Of a DNA stretch of 17,178 nt, positions 13,263-17,178 are shown one piece after another. The translations under genes and the position numbers were made by a program. Under the pieces are notes generated by a model. That model had not been told where the DNA came from. It saw only the letters and a program-made list of their open reading frames with translations, and searched no databases. The DNA comes from Bacteroidales bacterium. GTDB lineage: Bacteria > Bacteroidota > Bacteroidia > Bacteroidales > JALTDM01. Every line of letters starts with the position of its first letter. Position 1 is the stretch's first letter. The stretch lies in the NCBI GenBank assembly GCA_027073875.1, contig JALTEO010000368.1, forward strand, positions 1 to 17,178. The letters are read 5' to 3'.

Positions 13263-14729
13263 TTATTCTTTGTCTATAATTTTCCAATATCCGCGCGTCC
13301 CGCCGACACGGGTAATGATTTGTTTCTTAACAAGAATATTAATATGTTTTTGAACAGCGGAAGTGTTTATCTGCAATATTTCTGATATTCTTTTCCTTGA
13401 AATCTTGTTATTACCTGCAATTAATTGCAGCACTTCCTTTTGTCTGTCAGTTAAATCGCTTATTTGACCACCTATTTGACTACCTATTTGACCACCTATT
13501 TGACCATCTTTCATACCACCTATTGAGCCACCTATTGAGCCACCTATTGAGCTACCTATTTGACTCCCTAAGTATATAACCGTAGAGAAAAAGTTTTCAT
13601 CAATAAACTCGTAGGTGGCATTTTTATCGTAAAGCGGCAAATATTTTTTTACATTGTGCATTCCGGAGCCAACTTCTTCAACTCTACCCATTTGAAGCAT
13701 CAACTTGCTGATTGTCGGATTTTTAGCATAAGGAGAGAAATTTCCCGGGTCAATTTTACCAAAAAATTTCGGGTTATTGGGATTTTTAAATTCGATTTTG
13801 TTTTTCAGGATTGTAATTACAGCCGGTGCCGGGCTCAAATACTCACGGTGTGCAATAATATTTGCCACCAATTCGCGGAATATCTTGCTTCGCAAACTTA
13901 TCCGTTGGTCGCCTTCGAGATAGAACGGGTCGTTTAAATGCTTGTCGATAAACGACATTAGAAGGTCGTAAGCATCTAACAGGTTTGTTCTTACAGTTAA
14001 GCGGTCGTCGTAGCGGTCAACATTTTCTCGGCGAAGTAAAGCTTCAAATTTATAGGCGGGCAACAGGGTTTGTATTAATTCATCTGTTCCGAAAAAAAGT
14101 ATGGCTGCCAAGGTATATCCGCTTTTTCCGTTTTCATCTTTTCTGAAAAGTCCCGTTTTTTGCAAAAATTCTTTATCACTCAATTCCCACCAATGATTTT
14201 CGGGCATATTCAGTTTGATAAGATTTTTTGCTCTGGCAATAAGTTTTGGATTAAAGTCTTGAAATGTAACTTGCGGGAAGATTTTTTGTTCGCTGTGATA
14301 GTTTTGTTTGCGATTAACTATTTTGGCAATTTCTACCGGATGTTTAACTTCGTAATCCCCGTCTTGATTTCTTACAAATATTTTTTCATTGGTTTTATGC
14401 ACTTGCGAACTTACAGGCACTTCGACAACAATTATTTTTTCACCGTTGATTTCAAATTCGTTTATCTGTAAAAAATATACGGGTTGAAGTTTTTCGGGAT
14501 TATTGGATAAGTTGGCGATATCCTTTTTTAATTGATTGATAACTTCGGGGTTAACACCTGAGATTTTACCTGAGTCATTAACGCCAAGCAGGATGATTCC
14601 GCCATCGGTATTAAGAAAAGCACAAACCGTCTCAAACAATGTTTTGGGAAGTTTATTTTTACTTTCCTTAAATTCTGCGTGGATATTTTCACCCTTTTGA
14701 ATAATATTTTTTAGTTCTTGTTTTATCAT
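13263..14729 (-). CDS. AlbA_2 (Schlafen-like) ATP-binding transcriptional regulator with repeat linker and winged helix
   Basis: The 488-aa protein has the usual order for this family: an AlbA_2/Schlafen-like DNA- or RNA-binding domain (about 10-130, with GENIHAEFKES at 13-23 and the NTDGGIILLGVND core at 40-52), a middle region, an HATPase_c-like RecG-related segment (about 285-390, including RELVANIIAHREY and EVGSGM), a linker of Ile-Gly-Gly-Gln/Ser repeats (388-425), and a C-terminal winged helix-turn-helix (426-488). Such proteins are commonly annotated as ATP-binding or putative transcriptional regulators and are frequent in accessory regions; the real substrate is unknown. It starts 9 bp after the stop of the truncated PLD-helicase gene, so the two are very likely co-transcribed. 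All domains appear intact. Confidence 0.88.
   Translation of the reverse strand: MIKQELKNIIQKGENIHAEFKESKNKLPKTLFETVCAFLNTDGGIILLGVNDSGKISGVNPEVINQLKKDIANLSNNPEKLQPVYFLQINEFEINGEKIIVVEVPVSSQVHKTNEKIFVRNQDGDYEVKHPVEIAKIVNRKQNYHSEQKIFPQVTFQDFNPKLIARAKNLIKLNMPENHWWELSDKEFLQKTGLFRKDENGKSGYTLAAILFFGTDELIQTLLPAYKFEALLRRENVDRYDDRLTVRTNLLDAYDLLMSFIDKHLNDPFYLEGDQRISLRSKIFRELVANIIAHREYLSPAPAVITILKNKIEFKNPNNPKFFGKIDPGNFSPYAKNPTISKLMLQMGRVEEVGSGMHNVKKYLPLYDKNATYEFIDENFFSTVIYLGSQIGSSIGGSIGGSIGGMKDGQIGGQIGSQIGGQISDLTDRQKEVLQLIAGNNKISRKRISEILQINTSAVQKHINILVKKQIITRVGGTRGYWKIIDKE
13461..13568 (-). repeat. 12-bp in-frame tandem repeat in the AlbA_2 gene linker
   Basis: Nine consecutive 12-base units run from 13461 to 13568; on the plus strand the commonest forms are TATTTGACCACC and TATTGAGCCACC, with one divergent unit at 13509-13520. 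They encode tetrapeptides of the form IGGQ/IGGS. Because 12 is a multiple of 3, gain or loss of units changes linker length without shifting the frame. Confidence 0.85.
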
Positions 14730-14738
14730 ACGCTGAAT

Positions 14739-15740
14739 TCAAGTCACAAATGTTATTTTAAAATCAGAAAAAACATTTGGCCAAGAATTAGGATTATCTC
14801 TGTTTAAAAGCACAGGCGATGCAATAACAAGATTTCTTCCCTGCAATTGATTTGCCAACAATGTTGCCATATATGTTTTACCAAGACCTACAACATCAGC
14901 AAGAAAAACACCACCATATTCTTCAAGTATCTTTTTTGCATTTGTTACTGCCTGTTCCTGATACTTTATTTTCATAAAGTTTTTAGGTAAATTTCGATAA
15001 AACAAATCAGGGTTTAAACTTAAATCTGCTTTGAAATACTCATATAAAAGTTTTAAATAAACTTGATATAGGGTTAAATTCTCATTAAAATGTGTTTTTG
15101 TATTAACAGTATCAACATAATAATCTGAAATATCAACCGCTTCACTCCAAAGTTTTTCAAATCGTTCTAAAGCGTATTTTACATCGTTGCTGTTTTTTAA
15201 CTGCACATTAAATTCATAATTTGCAACCAAACCTGATTCAGAAAAATTGCTTGAACCGGTAATAACATTCCCAAAATCTCTGTCATCTTTAAAATACCTA
15301 CTGATATAAACTTTTGCGTGTAAATTTTGAGTTGGGTGAGCTTTAATTTCAATTTTACCCGATTTTAGCCATTCAATAAATTTCAGAATTCCTTTTTCAA
15401 CCTCTTGTGTGTCTTCGCTTGTTTCAATTTCTTCAATTAGTTTTTTACCTATTATCTCTTTTGTTCTCGAATGAGTTTCAAAATCAAGTTTTCCTTCAAT
15501 TTTACTTGTTTCAATAATGCTAAAAGTTTTCTTGTCAATGTTTAACCCGACAAGTATTCTAATCTTTTCTATATTTTCAAATGACTTATATAATTGATGA
15601 AATCCGCTTATTCTAAAATATCCTACCAAAATATCAAAAAACTCAACAGTTTTTAAAACGGTTTTAAATCTATCCAACAAGGTATTATTTTCCTCATTAG
15701 TGAAGAATGTTAAATCATTATATTTCAAATTTTTATCCAT
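14739..15740 (-). CDS. Truncated PLD-domain SNF2 helicase (N-terminal fragment, probable pseudogene)
   Basis: The 333-aa product begins as full-length family members do (FFTNEENNTLLDRF, 12-25). A phospholipase D-like nuclease domain follows, with H141-x-K143 and GSSN at 162-165 plus Glu177. The start of a SNF2/DEAD-type helicase follows, with Walker A in LADVVGLGKTYMA (280-292). It then stops after residue 333, just past motif I, in a region expected to continue. I recall full-length relatives as roughly 1000 aa, so most of the helicase, including the DEAD-box and motor domain 2, is missing. Beyond the stop, no frame continues the family before the next gene starts 9 bp later. It may be a deletion remnant or a retained PLD protein. 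Relatives occur in defence-type loci. Confidence 0.75.
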   Translation of the reverse strand: MDKNLKYNDLTFFTNEENNTLLDRFKTVLKTVEFFDILVGYFRISGFHQLYKSFENIEKIRILVGLNIDKKTFSIIETSKIEGKLDFETHSRTKEIIGKKLIEEIETSEDTQEVEKGILKFIEWLKSGKIEIKAHPTQNLHAKVYISRYFKDDRDFGNVITGSSNFSESGLVANYEFNVQLKNSNDVKYALERFEKLWSEAVDISDYYVDTVNTKTHFNENLTLYQVYLKLLYEYFKADLSLNPDLFYRNLPKNFMKIKYQEQAVTNAKKILEEYGGVFLADVVGLGKTYMATLLANQLQGRNLVIASPVLLNRDNPNSWPNVFSDFKITFVT

Positions 15741-16009
15741 ATTGTGTTTAATCTCTATTTAAAACACTAAAATACATTGAATTTATGTGTTTCGCAAGAA
15801 AAATAGCTCTTTTGCAATTTTTGATTTGAGTGTTAGCTTGTGTGAGATGTATAATATTTACGAACACCTTAACAAAATAAATAATCCGTGAATAATTGCA
15901 AATGTGTTATTTATGTGTAGACTTTCCTTTTCGTTATTTTCTTGTAGCAAATTTGTCATTTTGTTTTGTTTCTTTTGCTTAACTCATAACTAAGTAACTA
16001 ATAGCTGGT
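15741..16009. other. Intergenic region between ftsZ and the PLD gene
   Basis: These 269 bp are AT-rich. I find no gene, no strong hairpin terminator for ftsZ and no full promoter match for the PLD gene. Direct repeats of the form TAACTAA/TAACTAA occur near 15985-16000. Confidence 0.4.
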
Positions 16010-17178
16010 TCAGTCCACTTTTTTATCAAAATAAGGATTCTCGTCAATATTTGGTTTATCGTCGTCGTCGGTTCTGATGGAATAGTGAGATATCTCATCT
16101 TGTTGTTCTTCTTTTGCCGGTTCTTCTTTTTCGTAAAACAAGGAGCCCTGCACCACACTTCTTTGAATCGCCGGAGTTTCTGCCAGTGTATCAATATTTT
16201 CAAAGATATCTTCGGTTGATTTAATCTTAATTGATTTAGTAGGCGTATTTTCAGAAATAACCGGTATAATATTTTCTATTTGTTTTGTCGGTTCTGTTTC
16301 CGGCACTTTTGTCGGTGGTTCTTGTTTTGTTGTTTGTTGTTTTTTGTAGGTGTTATTGACTTCGGTAATATCTTTTACTTTAAATCCTGTAGCAATGATG
16401 GTGATACTTAGTTCATCATTTAGTTTTTCATCATTGGCAAGGCCATAAATAAGGTCTGCAGAATCGCCGGCAAGCTCTTGCAGTGTGCTAAGGATTTTTC
16501 CGAGTTCACTTGCCTTGACACCGTCTTCGCCGTGGGTAATGTTTACCAGAATATTCTTGGCACCGTGAATGTCGTTATCGTTGAGCAGAGGTGAATTTAA
16601 TGCTTGTTTCAGTGCTTCATCCACACGGTTTTCGCCGGAAGCCACACCGCTACACATCAATGCCACACCGCTATCACGCATAATGGAATCTACATCGGCA
16701 AAGTCTACATTAATACTGCCTCTGACAGTAATAATTTCGGCAATACCTTTTGCGGCTATGGTCAATATTTCATCTGCTTTTTTGTTGGCTTCGGTCATTG
16801 TTAAATCACCGAAAATATCTAAAATCCGTTGATTATTGACAATTAGCAGACTGTCAACTTGTTCTTTTAATTCTTCAATACCTTTAACTGCTTGTTCGTA
16901 TCGTTTTCGTCCTTCGTTAATCATCGGGAAAGTTACGATGGCAACGGTTAATATGCCCAGTTCTTTGGCTTCCTTGGCAATGACGGGAGCGGCACCGGTT
17001 CCGGTTCCACCACCCATTCCGGCGGCAATGAACAGCATCTTGGTGTTGTTGGCTAAAATCTCGTGAATGGTATCCAAACTTTCTATGGCAGATGCTTTCC
17101 CTTTTTCAGGGTTATTGCCTGCTCCGAGACCTTCGGTTTCTTTGGCTCCCAACTGTATTTTATTGGGTATTTCACTAC
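16010..17178 (-). CDS. ftsZ: Cell division protein FtsZ (5' end beyond the window)
   Basis: FtsZ is the tubulin-like GTPase that polymerises into the division ring at midcell. The window carries 388 residues; the frame stays open to the window edge, where it already encodes IPNKIQLGAK, so the TTG at 17152 is internal and the true start lies outside. Visible motifs are the tubulin signature GGGTGTGAAP in the GTP-binding site, the T7-loop NVDFADVDSIM that completes the neighbouring subunit's active site, and the ITVRGSINVDF region before it. The globular core ends near IIATGFKVKDI. A long Pro/Thr/Lys/Glu-rich, probably disordered, linker follows and the tail ends in NPYFDKKVD. The extreme C terminus lacks the proteobacterial-type peptide but ends in Val-Asp, as I recall for Bacteroidota. 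Confidence 0.96.
   Translation of the reverse strand, partial: SEIPNKIQLGAKETEGLGAGNNPEKGKASAIESLDTIHEILANNTKMLFIAAGMGGGTGTGAAPVIAKEAKELGILTVAIVTFPMINEGRKRYEQAVKGIEELKEQVDSLLIVNNQRILDIFGDLTMTEANKKADEILTIAAKGIAEIITVRGSINVDFADVDSIMRDSGVALMCSGVASGENRVDEALKQALNSPLLNDNDIHGAKNILVNITHGEDGVKASELGKILSTLQELAGDSADLIYGLANDEKLNDELSITIIATGFKVKDITEVNNTYKKQQTTKQEPPTKVPETEPTKQIENIIPVISENTPTKSIKIKSTEDIFENIDTLAETPAIQRSVVQGSLFYEKEEPAKEEQQDEISHYSIRTDDDDKPNIDENPYFDKKVD

Noticed and set aside
14735..14740. An EcoRI site (GAATTC) at the truncated-helicase junction, hinting at a cloning chimera
   Set aside because: Another GAATTC lies at 15386-15391, so the site is not distinctive in this AT-rich sequence.
17150..17152. 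TTG at 17152 as the ftsZ start
   Set aside because: The frame continues upstream with conserved FtsZ sequence to the window edge, so the gene is simply cut by the window.

Overview
The window looks like an AT-rich chromosome fragment from a member of the phylum Bacteroidota; I cannot fix the order. The evidence is two proteins ending in the type IX secretion (T9SS) type-B C-terminal domain, an OmpA protein with TPR, PD40 propeller and CRD domains as in PorE, a Bacteroidota-style FtsZ tail, weak or absent Shine-Dalgarno sequences, and promoter boxes of the TTTG / TAnnTTTG type. I see no tRNA, rRNA, CRISPR array or transposase gene.

Layout. (1) 146-5718, minus strand: an ECF sigma factor gene overlaps by 11 bp a gene for a one-pass membrane protein with PKD and T9SS type-B C-terminal domains. 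After an 88-bp gap with its own candidate promoter comes a large secreted multi-domain protein of the same C-terminal class, closed by a strong hairpin terminator. (2) 5824-8409, plus strand: queE (7-deazaguanine pathway) followed 3 bp later by the PorE-like outer-membrane-associated protein. (3) 8414-9268, minus: an MscS-family channel, convergent with the previous gene. (4) 9269-9655: a repeat-rich intergenic stretch. (5) 9656-11995: fbp (gluconeogenesis) and aspartate kinase, divergent across 78 bp. (6) 11996-12313: an intergenic stretch with nested inverted repeats. (7) 12314-15740, minus: a secreted TPR protein whose annotated N terminus runs into an intergenic repeat, a possible 32-residue CxxC ORF, an AlbA_2/Schlafen-like ATP-binding regulator with a 12-bp tandem-repeat linker, and an N-terminal piece of a PLD-SNF2 helicase. 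(8) 16010-17178, minus: ftsZ, lacking its N terminus at the window edge.

How it fits together. Regions 1 and 2 have a cell-surface theme: a sigma factor with a partner of anti-sigma-like topology, T9SS cargo, and an OmpA/peptidoglycan-binding protein resembling a T9SS component. Regions 3, 5 and 8 are housekeeping. Region 7 is the accessory part, with a truncated helicase next to an AlbA_2 protein, which is typical of defence-type or mobile gene content. The most unusual items are the sigma factor / membrane-anchored T9SS-domain pair, the truncated helicase junction, and three different short-period intergenic repeat structures.
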